The notes beneath the pieces are model-generated. The model did not search any database and was not told the origin of the DNA. It was given only the letters and a program-made list of their open reading frames with translations. A stretch of DNA of 64,000 bases from Balaenoptera acutorostrata. Its lineage: Eukaryota > Chordata > Mammalia > Artiodactyla > Balaenopteridae. Positions 1 to 13,335 of the stretch are shown here, piece by piece (positions within the stretch are counted from its first letter, which is position 1; each line of letters begins with the position of its first letter). Both the position numbers and the translations under genes were made by a program. The stretch is taken from NCBI RefSeq assembly GCF_949987535.1, contig NC_080079.1, positions 49,587,000 through 49,650,999 of the forward strand. Reading direction: 5' to 3'.

Positions 1-164
1 GCTGAGGACCCAGATGATGCCACCCTCAGGTGGGTATCACTCTGTCTGGGTGGAATGAGGCTGGGCTGAGTTCTTCTAGTGGGGCTCAGTGTCTCCACTT
101 TGGCTGGGTGATGGTCTATGCACATCACCATGTTCCCCTTGCAGTCCCTCTTCGGGTCATACCT

Positions 165-325
165 CATCATGGCACTTTCATGGTACATGTTCCATGGTAA
201 CGACCCTATGAGATAGGGTTATTGTCATTCCCATTTTACAGATGACACATTTAGGACTTTCCTAGGGTCATATAGTAAGTGACAGATAAGTAAGTGACAG
301 TCAGAATTCAACCCCAGGTCTCCCA
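165..325 (-). repeat. MIR SINE relic
   Basis: The segment with 'cccattttacagatgacaca' followed by 'tagtaagtgacag' and 'ttcaaccccaggtc' matches the reverse complement of the MIR core and 5' half. It is a decayed ancient tRNA-derived SINE with no coding content. Confidence 0.75.
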
Positions 326-1315
326 CTCCATGGACCCCCTGCTCAGTGCTCTTCTCTGCGGCCTCCTGCATGTGGCTGGGCCCACCATCTCTCCTCGGGC
401 CTCTCTCTTTCGGTGGGTTGCTGGTAACGTTTTGATTCCTACTTTGTCTGCTCCTGACTGCCCTTGGGCTAAATGTATTTCAGAGAAGAGTCTTGGTATC
501 ATGTAATGTGGCCCTTCTCAACAGCCCCTGTGCCTCAACACAGTGAGCTCTTTCTTGATCAAGAAAGTCAAACTGTTGACACAAGGTGCTGCCAGAAGCT
601 GGGACTGGGTGACTCCAGAGGCTGGAGTCAGATCAGACTGATGAAGACGTGGGAGGGGTAAGTGTAATAAAAACCGTCAGACTTCAAGTAGAGAGGGTTA
701 AACTCTTGACCAGTTGGTAAACCACCCAGCATTCTGTTAAAGTGCCTACAACATAGATAGTTCCAATATTTGAAAAATGCTCAGTGTTCAAGAAACTTTC
801 AGATAAATACATTTTCAAGACACATCGAAACTTACCAAGGCACTGGCTGTGAAGGTTTAGGTATAATTGAAACACTCTCATTCACTTTCATTTCATTGTG
901 TCCCAGCTACATTTTCATCACAAATGATTGAACTGGACTCTTAAAGGACAGTGGCAGGCAAGCTGATAAGGTGGGTGGATATTTGAAATTCAAATATGAC
1001 GAAAGGGCTGGTTCTTATCTGAAATAGGAAGCAACACATTGGTAGAGGAGATGACATGGAGGCTTTGAAGACCCTGTATGCCATTTATGGGGAAGTCAGA
1101 CACTCTGACAACTTTGGGAATGATGCATTACAGATTCACGAAAGTGTGCAGCAAGCAGGGAGCAGCTTATATGTGGAGGGCAATCTTCCCAGAGGGGGCT
1201 CCTCAGGGCTGGGGAGCTAAAAGAAGATAGGGTGAGCAAAGCTTTGGGGATCCACAGGGCAGTAATTAAGGCCTATAAATGTTAGTACTTATGAAATGTC
1301 CCAGGAGATCTGCAG
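326..1315. other. Unassigned non-coding stretch
   Basis: Only short chance ORFs (up to 70 codons, both strands, no recognisable motif) occur here. I see no clear repeat family, splice-bounded exon or RNA gene. Confidence 0.5.
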
Positions 1316-1317
1316 TG

Positions 1318-1545
1318 CCGTGGTGGGAGGCGGCAGAGAGCAGGGCTCCAAGCCAGACTTCGCCACTCACTAGCTAAATGACAAGCAGCAAGTGACTTTT
1401 AAACCATCTAAGACTCAGCTAACTGACTGCCAAGTGGAGATAACGAAATCCATCTCATGCTGTTCCTGGGAGGGTTAGACGACAGCGCGGCTCACATGTT
1501 TAGCACACTGTGTGGCATGTAGTAACGACTCAAAAAGTGTTAGCT
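1318..1545 (+). repeat. MIR SINE relic
   Basis: Sense MIR: 'gccactcactagctaaatga' followed by 'aagtgacttttaaacc' and a tail 'gtggcatgtagtaacgactc' follow the order of the MIR consensus (cytoplasmic tRNA-like head, core, L2-like tail). It is moderately diverged. Confidence 0.75.
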
Positions 1546-2165
1546 ACTTTTAATCATAAAGGAGGAAATTACTGCAGTGAGATGATGCAACCTTATTAAC
1601 GCATTCAATGCCGTCGTTTTTTTCTCCATGTAGACAAAGGACTGGTGCCCTAACGTGGGCTGTGGGGTGGGTGAGGAGAAGTACTGGTTTATGGCAAAGG
1701 TGTCAGGATCCAGGGTGGACGGAATAGCCCTCAGCTATGGACGGCGGCTTGCGACGTAGTTAGGCTGAGTCCTGTCACAGTCACTTACCTTCCCTGCTGA
1801 CAGAAGGCGGGCCTACACGTGTGGGTGCTCAAGGCCTGAGTTCTCAGACTGGGCTCCATGGAGCTGCCCACAGATGTGCTTCAAGGCACCTGGGGAGCTC
1901 TACAGTTAGAATGTTAACTTGCTGCTTCTTTTGGAAAAAGCAGCTCTTAACATTCTCCAAGTTCTCTAGGAGAACAAATCCCCCAAAGTTAAGGGCCTCT
2001 GTTGTATATAGTCTCTCTTTCATCCTGGAAGTACAGAGAAGTTTTGGAGGGTATAGGAGGACTTTGCTTATAGATGGAGTCATGCATCCTTTAAAACTGT
2101 ATAACAAATTATTTTATTTGGTCCTTTTAGATATTAAGACAGTAATAGTATATAGGTAGTTTCTA
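1546..2165. other. Unassigned non-coding stretch
   Basis: The open frames of 112 codons (+, 1821-2159) and 87 codons (-, 1844-2107) overlap each other and show no domain or coding pattern. I regard both as chance frames. Confidence 0.5.
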
Positions 2166-2167
2166 TA

Positions 2168-2310
2168 AATGATTTAATTTAATCCTCATTTCAACTTTGA
2201 GCAGTATTCTTATTCCTCTTTTATAAATGGGGCTTGGAAGGTTTATTTAATTTGTCCAAGATCATACAGCTAGCAGGGGCAGATTCACACTGCTGCTATC
2301 TGATTCTACT
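2168..2310 (-). repeat. MIR SINE relic
   Basis: Reverse-complement MIR core: 'taatcctcatttcaac', then 'ttttataaatggggcttgga', then 'catacagctagcaggggcag'. Confidence 0.75.
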
Positions 2311-3225
2311 TTTGGTGCATTTTTACATTTCCCCTAGAATGTGCCTGTCCACATAGAGTTGTGTAACACACGTGTCTTTCCATCACGTGTTCTGAGTCCT
2401 ACTACTTCTCTCTTATGAGGCTAAAACAACCCCTGCTGTCCAGTGGGATTAAGAAGGCAACTGAACTGTTCTGTTCAGGGAAGGCTGCTGGCCAAATGGC
2501 AGGGTGACCCAGTAAAAGCTGCTTATTGTTCTAGGTGAACAGAGAAAGTGGGACAGTCTCCCAAGGCAGAACCTGAGGGTTTCTGCCTGGACATCCTTCT
2601 GACTGTGATCACGTGGAAAAGCCCTCAGATGTTGGTCCAAAGAATGTACCCACATACTTCACAATAAGGAAAGAGGCCAGTGGGGCCCTAAGAAGGTGAC
2701 CTGGGATGGAGTGTCTGGCCCAGTTGTTAAGAAGTAACTTCAAAAAAATCATGCCTGTCACTTCTGAAACTCATTTTGAATAGTGGTCGTGATCCCTCTT
2801 CAGTTCTGGGGTTTATGTTGAATAAAGCTCTGTGTGTGTATGTGTGTGCACATGTCCTTGCATACTTACAGGGGGCTTCGCCTGGTGAAAGAATTTGAGA
2901 ATCAACCTCCTACATCAAGATAAGCCAGGACAGGGTGCAGTCTCGCTGGTGCACTGGTCACACTTTCTGGGACAGATGCCTTGTTCCAGTTGGCACTTTT
3001 GGGTTCTCCACTGGTTGAAGGAGTTTCCATGGTTTTCAAAGTGCCCCCAGTTCCCTCGAGGGAATCTGCTGAGAGACTTGGCTCAAAGGCCATGGGAGTA
3101 GTGTTTTGTCATCTTTCTGTGTTCTTCCTATGCAACTCCAAATGGTTATACATTCTTTTAAAAACATTTTCCTTTTGGGTTCTAATTCTAAAAATTATAT
3201 GAAAGAAAAATAAGATGGGAACATC
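2311..3225. other. Unassigned non-coding stretch with a short TG run
   Basis: A short imperfect TG run lies at about 2829-2850. Overlapping short ORFs on both strands around 2895-3202 have no recognisable product. Confidence 0.45.
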
Positions 3226-3229
3226 TAAG

Positions 3230-3715
3230 AAAAAGGAAGAGTGAAGTGGTAGATCCAGCATTATCAGATATTAGGACATATAGCCACCACCATAACAAAA
3301 AAAACTAAAAAGCTAAAGGTTGGAGTTATTAAGTGTACAAAAGAAATAGACCTGGAGGACCACAATGTGAGCCAAGGAACACTCAGTGCTATATAATGGG
3401 GGACGCATGGCAATCAGTCTCAATGTGGGGGAGGGAGCCCAACTTCATAGATCGAACTAAGATAGGTGGAAAAGATGACTTAGATTCAAAAGTCACGTCA
3501 TCTACTAAAATTACATACAGCTTGATTAAATAAAAAAGCATAGGAAAACTGGTAGAAAATATATTCTAGTTTTATCAGATCTACAGAGGAGTAATAACTT
3601 CCTCTGGCTGCCAGCAATTGACAGAGTATAACAAAGAAGAACTACAGTGTTGACAATATTGAAAAAGTTAAAACTTCTGTATAGTAACAGTGACAAAATT
3701 AATGTAAAAATAGGA
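3230..3715 (+). repeat. Probable old L1 3'-region fragment
   Basis: A-rich sequence containing 'aaaacttctgtatagtaaca' followed by 'gtgacaaaattaatgtaaaa' resembles the L1 ORF2 3' region (where 'aaacttctgtatggcaaa' is typical). It is strongly diverged, so the family call is tentative. It directly precedes the zinc-finger retrocopy and may be its insertion target. Confidence 0.35.
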
Positions 3716-3769
3716 GCAGTGGGGTTTCCGTGTACCTATGGGACCGTGGTCGCTGCCCTGCAGGGAGCC

Positions 3770-5543
<1,774 letters not shown>

Positions 5544-7335
5544 ACCTGGCATTCAGGTTATGACAGTTTCTCTAGAGAGAGTGACTAGGAATCCGGCTGG
5601 GAAAGAGGGACAGGAAGAGTTCCTAGAGGGAAGGATAAAGGAGCCTTTGATACTGCACTCAGGAGGGTATTTTGAGAAATGGAGGTGGGAGCTTGGAGAA
5701 TGCACAGCCTACTTCAGGTGGGCATCTGGGAATACAGGGTAGGAAAGAAGCTTCTACTTTTCAGAGAAATCCTTGTTCTTTGCCATTCCTTTGTCTCCAT
5801 GGCACTCTCATACCTGGAGGTGCCATTTAAGTTAGCACTGTGTTTCCCTTATTACACCCCTGCTTCACCTTCCCAACTTGTCACCTGTGTTCGCTGGTCA
5901 TAGGCTGAGGTGCTTTTCCATTTTGATTGTCAGTGTGAAAGAGGCAGCAGCTCTGAGGTAGTTCTGAGTAGCCTCCAGATGCCTGAGGCAGCTCTGACCG
6001 TGCCACTGTGGGGAGGCTGCTCATCTGTGGAAGTGTTCCCGTGAAGGGGAGATAGAAACAAGTGAAAACAGAATCCTTAGTCATTCATTTATTCAACAAA
6101 TAAGGGGATATGTGGCAAGAGCTGGGCTGATTGCTACAGAAAAGTTGGTGAAGAAGGCTTTTATCAGGGTGAGGGAGAGCTTCCTGATCCTTTCAAGCTG
6201 GAGGGTGACTTGGGGCTAAGAAGGAAATAGATCAAGAGAGACTTCTTTTGAATGATGTCAGTTTGTGGGAAGGAAGTCAGATCTGCTCAGAGGGTCACAG
6301 AGAGGAAGACCTAACCTCTGTCCCAGAGGAATACTATCTTACCCAGAAAGAAAATGGTTTGTGCTAGGCTGCTAGTGGTAAGAAGCCTCAGAGCAGGAAG
6401 CCTGCCTGTGACTGAGCAAGCCACCCACATATCCCTGTCCTGGACTAGGGTGTACACCTGTCTCTTGTAAGTTTGGCTGGGGCACTAGGGCACAGGGACC
6501 AGGGGAGAGAGGCCCACTAGGATTAACAAAGTGGGACTTGGTTTGTTAGCCTTTAGAGAGGAGAAAGCATTTGTGATGAAGTAGTCACCATAGTGGGGAC
6601 GGCTAGGTTTTGTGTAATCATGGCATTGGTGGCTCTAACCATAGATTCATTAGATCTCAGATATTTCTGTTTTTATTGGACCTCTTATTCCAGGATATTT
6701 ATCATTCCCTGCGGATTAGGAGTATCTAGGGAAACATCTCTCATGGGATGAATTTGGAAAGAATTCTAGAGAGAATTACCTCTTTTTCAAGTTCCTGAAA
6801 ATTGAGATAACATGGTTTGCCATGACTGTGATGGTATTTTCTTCTTTTGAGAGAAAGGAAGGGCATGTGTCCCCTTTATTTCCCCCATTCTCTTTCATGT
6901 TCTTAACTGCTACCCAGAGATTCAGCTCTGGAAGATTAAGTGAGGATAGCCTTTGACTAGTATTTGAAATAGTTTCTATGCTCTGAAGCTTATATAGTTT
7001 TTAAAATATGACTATTAAAAAACTAAAGTAAGTTAATTCTGGAATGGTTATTTGGAACTCAGCATCGATTTTTTCCTTCCAGAGCAAGTGTATTACAAGC
7101 ATTGGTTTGAGCAATTAATTACCAATAATGGGAATGTGGCAGAAATAACATACATTTCCCTCTCCAGCTATAAAGATTATGTTTTCAAACCTGCCATAGG
7201 GCAATTCATAATTGAGTAAATTAATATCTTATGGGCAAAAATAACCCTATGAAAACTTTATATTTTATGCTCATGGAAAAAAAATACAGTCTACTGAAAG
7301 CAAATGTTAATGTAATTTTTTTCTAAATGAAAAAT
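5544..7335. other. Possible 3' UTR of the retrocopy followed by unassigned sequence
   Basis: Sequence straight after the zinc-finger stop may be copied 3' UTR, but no AATAAA plus poly-A marks its end, so I cannot place the boundary. The rest has only short chance ORFs and no recognised repeat. Confidence 0.4.
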
Positions 7336-7398
7336 AATCTAAACTCATTGCTAGCACGTAGTAAATGTTCAATAAATATTTATTTGTTGAATTAAAAA
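7336..7398 (+). repeat. Short L2/MIR-type tail
   Basis: 'ctagcacgtagtaaatgttc' followed by 'aataaatatttatttgttga' is the common 3' tail shared by L2 and MIR relics (compare 'ggcacatagtaggtgctcaa'). Confidence 0.55.
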
Positions 7399-7429
7399 TA
7401 ATAGCAGTGGATTGGGAAAACATTTACAT

Positions 7430-8258
7430 AATTGTGACTACATATTAATACCTATAATATTCAGAAAGACCATTATAATTTATAATAGAGTAATAAAGGA
7501 TTTCAATAGACAATGTATGTGATAAAAATACAAATGGTGGACACAGTCTAATAAAAATAATGAATGCCAATGTATTAATTTGCATCCACCACATTCACAA
7601 AAATTTTTTAAAATACTATCCAGTTTTGGCAAAATTTTGGTGAAGCTGGTATTCTCAGAAATACCAAAAGTCATAAAGATGCTTATGCCCAATGACCTAA
7701 CAATGTTATTCCTGAGAATTTATCCCAAAGAAATAATTCAGAATAAGAAAATATCTGTTTAAGATCTTCATCTTATTGTTCTTGATAAAAACAACAACTG
7801 AAAAATGGCTGAAATGCCTTAGAATATAGTACTATTAAAAACAATTATGTTTAGTGAAAAAAAGAACAGAATAGAATAGAATAGAAATAGTAATAGAATA
7901 AAATATGGTAATATTAAAGACAACATGGTTAAAAAAAAACAGTTCTAGTACAATAGCATAATGGGATATTATGCAGCCAAGAAGACAATAAAATAAGTAC
8001 CCAAAAGTCACAACTTAGAAAAATGTTTGTTATAATGACTCAAAATTGTACGCTAGCGATTAAAGCAACAGAAAAGCATGTGTGCACACAGAGGAGTACA
8101 GTGAAGAGCAGGGAAGGTGCAGTAGTGGAATAGAATTTGCCCAGTGTTTGGGTGATGGGATTAGGAGAATATGCTTTATTTTGTTAAAAATTCCTTTACT
8201 TTTATATATTTCTTACATAATGCATTTTACATTGAAAATAAAAGATTGAAATAGCAGA
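7430..8258 (+). repeat. Old L1 (L1M-type) 3' end
   Basis: 'attcctgagaatttatccca' followed by 'aagaaataattcagaa' and later 'atgggatattatgcagccaa' follow the 3' end of ancient L1 elements. It closes with 'cattgaaaataaaagattga'. No intact ORF remains. Confidence 0.65.
7867..7892 (+). repeat. Short (AGAAT)n run
   Basis: Imperfect pentamer run (agaatagaatagaatagaaa) inside the old L1. Confidence 0.7.
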
Positions 8259-8259
8259 G

Positions 8260-8868
8260 AGAACAAACAAAAACGATGACAAAGGTTTAAAGAAGCCTGT
8301 GCTCGAAAATTTAATTTATGAACCCTTCTCTATGTACTTTTATTTCTAATTTCCTGTTTTCTTTATAGTAGAAAAGTCTTATAGGTTATTTGGCTTGTTC
8401 TGCTATTAATGAAAAAGAAGTTTCCAGGCATCTGAACAGTCTTGTTTCCAATGCTCTCAGGGCTGGCGTCAGCTCCCTCAGGGCCCTATTGCACAGTGTC
8501 ATGGACCTCAAGGTTAGGGGATTAATCAAGTATGCAATGCAGTGAGAAAATAACAGTACTTACAACTTTGCAACTGCTTGTACTCTGCTGAACTCCGGTT
8601 GCTTATTTCCTCTTTGGAAAAGAAATGGGTGGCTACAGGTTCAAAATGAATCTAGTCTTCCTCCTTATAGGAAAGGACCTTCCTGGCTCCCTGGGTCTGT
8701 TTACTCATTTTGAGCCATATCTCATGAAGGACATGTTCATTTGCCTTAGGTGAACTTGACTGCAGCTGCCACTTGCTTTGTTTCAGGGCAAATGTCAGAA
8801 AGAACAGTACAGTCCTAAGGGAATCAGCTCATTGCCTGCAAACTGCATCCATGTCTGGCTTCTGTATT
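8260..8868. other. Unassigned non-coding stretch
   Basis: No repeat family, exon-like segment or RNA gene is recognised here. Confidence 0.45.
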
Positions 8869-8871
8869 GTA

Positions 8872-9053
8872 CATCTTCAAACCTGACTGTACCTGAGAAT
8901 CAACTATAGAGGGTGTTAAAAATAGAGGGCCACTGGCCTCAACCCTGGAGACTCTGAATCAGCAGGCTGAGGTGAAACTCAGAAATCTGTACTTTTACCA
9001 ACCTCAGCAGAGGATTGTATGTGTGGCCAGATTTGGGAACCACTGATCCAGAT
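8872..9053 (+). mobile_element. MER5A-like hAT DNA transposon relic
   Basis: 'tacctgagaatcaactatag', 'gactctgaatcagcaggctg' and the closing 'tttgggaaccactgatcc' follow MER5A, a non-autonomous Charlie-family element. Internal deletions are expected; it encodes nothing. Confidence 0.75.
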
Positions 9054-9184
9054 TTTTCAAGATTTTGCCTGGCTCTCCCATCCTTCCTCTCTGCCATAAA
9101 TATTTATTAAGCTTCTATTATCTGCCAGCACACCATTTGTATGAGGTTGCTCAAACATACACACATTCATCACTAAATTGTAGA

Positions 9185-11115
9185 GCAAAAGTGGACATCC
9201 CAACTCAACATGGTAAAGATGTCAATTCTCCCCAAATTAATTTAGAGGTCAAATGTGATTCCTATCAAATTCCCAGCAAAGCATTTTGTAGACATAGATA
9301 AGCTTATTCTAAAATCCAGTTTATAAATTTTATTTTATATTTTTTGTATAATTTACATTATATAAAAATTTTTAAGTGCTCTGAAAATGCACAAGCCCTA
9401 GAACAGCTAAAATAATCTTGAAAAGGTAGACTAAAGTGGGAGGAATCACCGTACTCAATATAAAGTCTTACCATATAGCTACCATAGTCAAGTCAGTGTA
9501 ATCTGGCAGAGGGATAGACACATAGGTCAATGGGACAGAATGAAGAACCCAGAAATAGACCTGCACAAGTATTCCCAATTAACGTTTGACAAAGGTGCAG
9601 AAGAAATTTAATGGAAAAAGAATGGCCTTTCAACAAATGGACATCCATAGACCAAAAAACCGAACAACCAAAATAACAACAACAAAAAAACTCCAGTGGT
9701 CCCATTAACTTTACACCTTGTACAAAAACAAACTCAAAATGGATCACAGACTCAAATGTAAGGGTAAAACTATGAGACTTTTAGAAGAAAAAAAAGGAAA
9801 GGATTGGGTTCTAGGGCTAGGCAATGAGTTCTTAGACTTGACATCAAAAGCACAATCCATAAAAGGAAAAATTAATAAACTGATCCTTTTCTCTGTGAAA
9901 GTTTCTATTAAGAGGGTGAAAAGACAAACTGTAAACTGGGAGAAAGTATTTGCAAACTACACATCCAACAAAAGATTAGTATCTAGAATATATAAAGAAT
10001 TCTCAAAACTCAACGGTAAAAAACAAAAAAAAAATCCACTTAGAAAATAGGCAAAAGACATGAACAGATATTACCCTGAGGATTATATACAGATGACAAG
10101 TAAGCTCATGAAAAGATGTTAAATCTCATTAGCTATTAGTGAAATGCAAAGTCAAACCACAGATATCTCTATACAGACATCAGAATGGTTAAATAAAAAA
10201 TAATGGCAACACCAAATGCTAGTGAGGATGTGGATAAACTGGGTCACTCATACATTGCTGTGGGAATATAAAATGGTACAGTCACTCTGGAAGACAGTTT
10301 GGCAATTTCTTATAAAATAGTAAATATACAATTACCATAAGACTCAGCAACTGCATATTAGACATTTATCTCAGAGAAATGGAAACATGCTCACACAAAA
10401 CCTGTACCTGAATGTTCATAGGAACTTTATTTGTAATAGCCAAAAATTGCAAATAATCTGGATGCCTTTTAAGCAGTGAATGGTTAAATAAACTTTGGTA
10501 CATTCACACCAAAAGGAGTGAACTATTGATACATGCTTGGATGGATCTCTAGAGAATTATGCTGAGAGAAAAAGCCTGTCACAGAAGTTTTCACAGCATG
10601 ACTCCATTTATATAACATTCTTAAAATGACAAAGTTATAGAAATGGGGAACAGATTTGTGGTTACTATAGGTTTGGGAGGAAGTAGGGGAGGAGATGGGC
10701 AGGTAGCAGGGAAGTGGGTGTAGTTATAAAAAGGCACCAGGAGAAATCCTGATGGTGATAGACTCTTCTGTATCTTGACTGTGGTGGTGGATACATGAAC
10801 CTACCCCCGTGATAAAATTGTATAGAACTTTTTTTTTTAATTGAAACACAGTTGAGGTACAATATTATGTATGTAAATTTCAGGTTTTATATAACTTAAA
10901 ATACACATACAAATGAGTACAAGTAAAACAAAAGAAATCTGAACAAGAGGGATGGATTTCATCAATGTCAATATCCTGGTTGTGATGTTGTACTAGTTTT
11001 GTAAGATGTTACTATTGTGGGCAAACTGAGTGAAGGGTACAGGGAATCATCTGTATTAGTTCATATAACTGCATGTGCATCTATAATTATCTCAAAATAA
11101 AAAAGTTTAATTTTG
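9185..11115 (+). mobile_element. Old L1, ORF2 3' part to 3' end
   Basis: A sense L1 relic. It begins in ORF2 ('ggtaaagatgtcaattctcc') and passes through 'gggagaaagtatttgcaaac' and 'gaacaaacctgtacctgaat'-like 3' sequence to an A-rich end near 11115. An open frame at 9718-10050 (110 codons) is recognisable as ORF2 carboxyl-terminal sequence (VKRQTVNWEKVFANYTSNKR). Stops and indels break the rest. It carries a small nested insertion at about 10830-10887. Confidence 0.8.
10830..10887 (-). mobile_element. Tiny L1 3'-end insertion nested in the older L1
   Basis: 'ttttttttaattgaaacaca' followed by 'gttgaggtacaatattatg' is the reverse complement of an L1 3' end. It is flanked by near-identical 'tatagaact' (10821-10829) and 'tatataact' (10888-10896), the likely target-site duplication. 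The old L1 continues on the far side with 'taaaatacacatac'. It is an extremely 5'-truncated insertion. Confidence 0.6.
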
Positions 11116-11314
11116 AAAAGTGGTCTTCCCAAGTCTGCTTTAACCATGCCGTGACTGCTCACATATTGGCAGGGCGGGTTCTACAGAAAGTTACAGATCC
11201 ACCCACCGAGAGGGCAGCGTGAGGGTGCTCAGCCTCCACTACCAACTGTCTGAAGCCAACATGATTCTCCAACAGCCCATCTACATAGTCAGTGCCATCA
11301 CTGTGGTACTTGTA

Positions 11315-11450
11315 GTATTTAAAAAAATTTTTTATTAATATATAGTTGATTTACAATGTTGTGTTAGTTTCATATGTTATACATATACATATGTATAACA
11401 TTTTAAGATTCTTTTCCATTATAGGTTATTACAAAATATTGAGCCTTTCC
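11315..11450 (-). mobile_element. L1 3'-end fragment
   Basis: 'ttttttattaatatatagtt' followed by 'gatttacaatgttgtgttag' and 'agattcttttccattatagg' is the reverse-complement 3' UTR of cetartiodactyl L1. Confidence 0.7.
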
Positions 11451-11779
11451 CCAAATTCTGTATTAGGACACTCTATGTCTACAACTCGAAGGTAGAGACC
11501 GTTGCCAATCCTGATCCTTTTGGATTTCTGTTTCTCAACCAGGCTTTCCTTCACTGGAATTTTCAAATTTCCTTTTATCATTTTGAAATGGGAGGCCCAG
11601 TGTCTACCTGTGTTGTTGAGGATACAATCCTTTTCCTAAAGTACTTCTCAGCGAGAAGTTGGAAGTCTTAACTACCCCTGTGGGCAGAGGCCACTCTTCA
11701 TTGAAGAGCTTTGTCAGAGCCTGGTGGGTTTGAAGCTCTGTGCCAAGCACTCTTGTGTTTAACCCCACCACAGGCTTGT

Positions 11780-12133
11780 GGGGTAGGTATTTGTGGTGGA
11801 GTGGGACCATGTGATTTGTTCTGACCAAAAAGTTGTGAGCAGAAGTAATGCATACCATGTCCAGACTAACTGTAGACACATTCAGACATTTAATTGCAGG
11901 TGCTGAACCCTCTAGAGATCTCTATCCCCATCGGCCACAGTGATCACAGGGTGTGGGATGGTGAGTGCTCCATCAGCCTGCGGGTTGAAGTCAGGGATCA
12001 CGGAGCAGAGCTTCCAGCTGACCCACATTGGATATGCACTGAGAGCATGAAGCAAACCTTTGCTGCTCTAAGTGACTAAGATTTGATGGTTTGTTTATTA
12101 CAGCAGCATAACCTAGCTTATTCTGACTCATAC
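11780..12133 (+). mobile_element. Solo MLT1-type LTR (MaLR)
   Basis: 'gtgagcagaagtaatgcata', then 'ggtttgtttattacagcagc' and 'ataacctagcttattctgac' near the 3' end match MLT1 LTRs of the mammalian MaLR group. No internal retroviral sequence adjoins it, so it is a solo LTR. Confidence 0.65.
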
Positions 12134-12136
12134 ATT

Positions 12137-12250
12137 CTTAGGGTCATTTTTATATATGAGGGAACTGAGACCCAGAGAAATTGAATATTTGTCTGAGGTC
12201 ACAAGTAAGTAGTGATGCTGAAATAAAACCCAGGTCACTTGGAATAAAGC
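12137..12250 (-). repeat. MIR SINE relic
   Basis: 'gagggaactgagacccagag' followed by 'gaggtcacaagtaagtagtg' and 'aaacccaggtcac' is MIR in reverse complement. Confidence 0.65.
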
Positions 12251-12509
12251 CGCCCCTTGCCACTGAGGCTCTGAGTTGGGCAGAGGGGCTGCTGGCCTGG
12301 CCTGGCCAGCCTGATTTCTCAGAGGGTCTGTGGATTGACACTGGTTCTTTTCATAAAAAAATAAAATCACAATTAAATCTCTCAATCACAATGCCTCCCT
12401 AAGAACTTGGCAAACCAAGGAGAATGTGTGGCTTTCAAGACTGTATTAGAAAGACTTTGAGAAATAAGAAAAAAAGTCAGAAATTTTTTACTCTTTTTTT
12501 AAAAGCAAT

Positions 12510-12531
12510 TAAAAAAATAAATTTTATTTAT

Positions 12532-12567
<36 letters not shown>

Positions 12568-12860
12568 TTATTTGTGGCTGCGTTGGGTCTTTGTTGCTGC
12601 GTGCGGGCTTTCTCTAGTTGTCGTGAGTGGGGGCTACTCTTCGTTGCAGTGCGCAGGCTTCTCATTGTGGTGGCTTGTCTTGTTGTGGAGCACGGGCTCT
12701 AGGTGCGTGGGCTTCAGTAGCTGTGGCACACGGGCTCAGTAGTTGTAGCACACGGGTTTAGTTGCTCCGCAGCAATGTGGGATCTTCCCAGACCAGGGCT
12801 CGAACCCGTGTCCCCTGCATTGGCAGGTGGATCTTAACCACCGTGCCACCAGGGAAGCTC
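12510..12860 (-). mobile_element. CHR-2-type tRNA-derived SINE
   Basis: Reverse-oriented SINE: an A/T tail at the left, then 'tggctgcgttgggtctttgt', and at the right 'gtgccaccagggaagctc', the tRNA-like head with A and B boxes. This family is shared by whales, hippos and ruminants. The tail has expanded into a tetranucleotide array. Confidence 0.85.
12533..12566 (+). repeat. (TATC)n microsatellite in SINE tail
   Basis: About eight uninterrupted TATC/ATCT units sit in the AT-rich tail of the CHR-2 SINE. Confidence 0.9.
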
Positions 12861-12865
12861 CAGAT

Positions 12866-13045
12866 ATTCTTTATTCTGATTAGAAGATCCTCTGAACATT
12901 GCTTATTAATGTTCTCAGCTCACACCAGAGAAGTCTCTACTCTCACCATGCCTCTCCACATTGCAGCCAAAAACAGCATGCTAAGGGCCAAACATGTACT
13001 CCCTTGATTAATACCATTTGATGGCTAATCCTATAGGAGAGCATT
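12866..13045. other. Unassigned non-coding stretch
   Basis: No feature is recognised between the SINE and the L2-like segment. Confidence 0.4.
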
Positions 13046-13049
13046 AAAA

Positions 13050-13335
13050 TTTCTTAGCATAGTGTGCAAAACACTGCAGGAGGTGGCTACAACTTGTTTC
13101 TCCGATTGCAATTCCATCTCTGACCATGCCGCAAACTCTCTCTTCCTCATGCAGTCACATGGGGCTCCTAGAATACGCCACGCTTTCTCACGCACCTTCC
13201 TGTGCTGCTCTGTGCCCTACACACCCATATAGGCCACTCTCCCTTCTTCATTCAGTTAACACCTACTCATGTTTTAAGAGTCACCTCCCCTGGCAAGCCA
13301 GGAGCACTGCTGATCACCCATCCATAGCCTGTGAG
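13050..13335 (+). repeat. Possible L2 LINE relic
   Basis: 'tttaagagtcacctcccctg' after a 'ccttcttcattcag' stretch resembles the L2 region that reads 'caaatgtcacctcctcc'. The match is weak. Confidence 0.35.
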
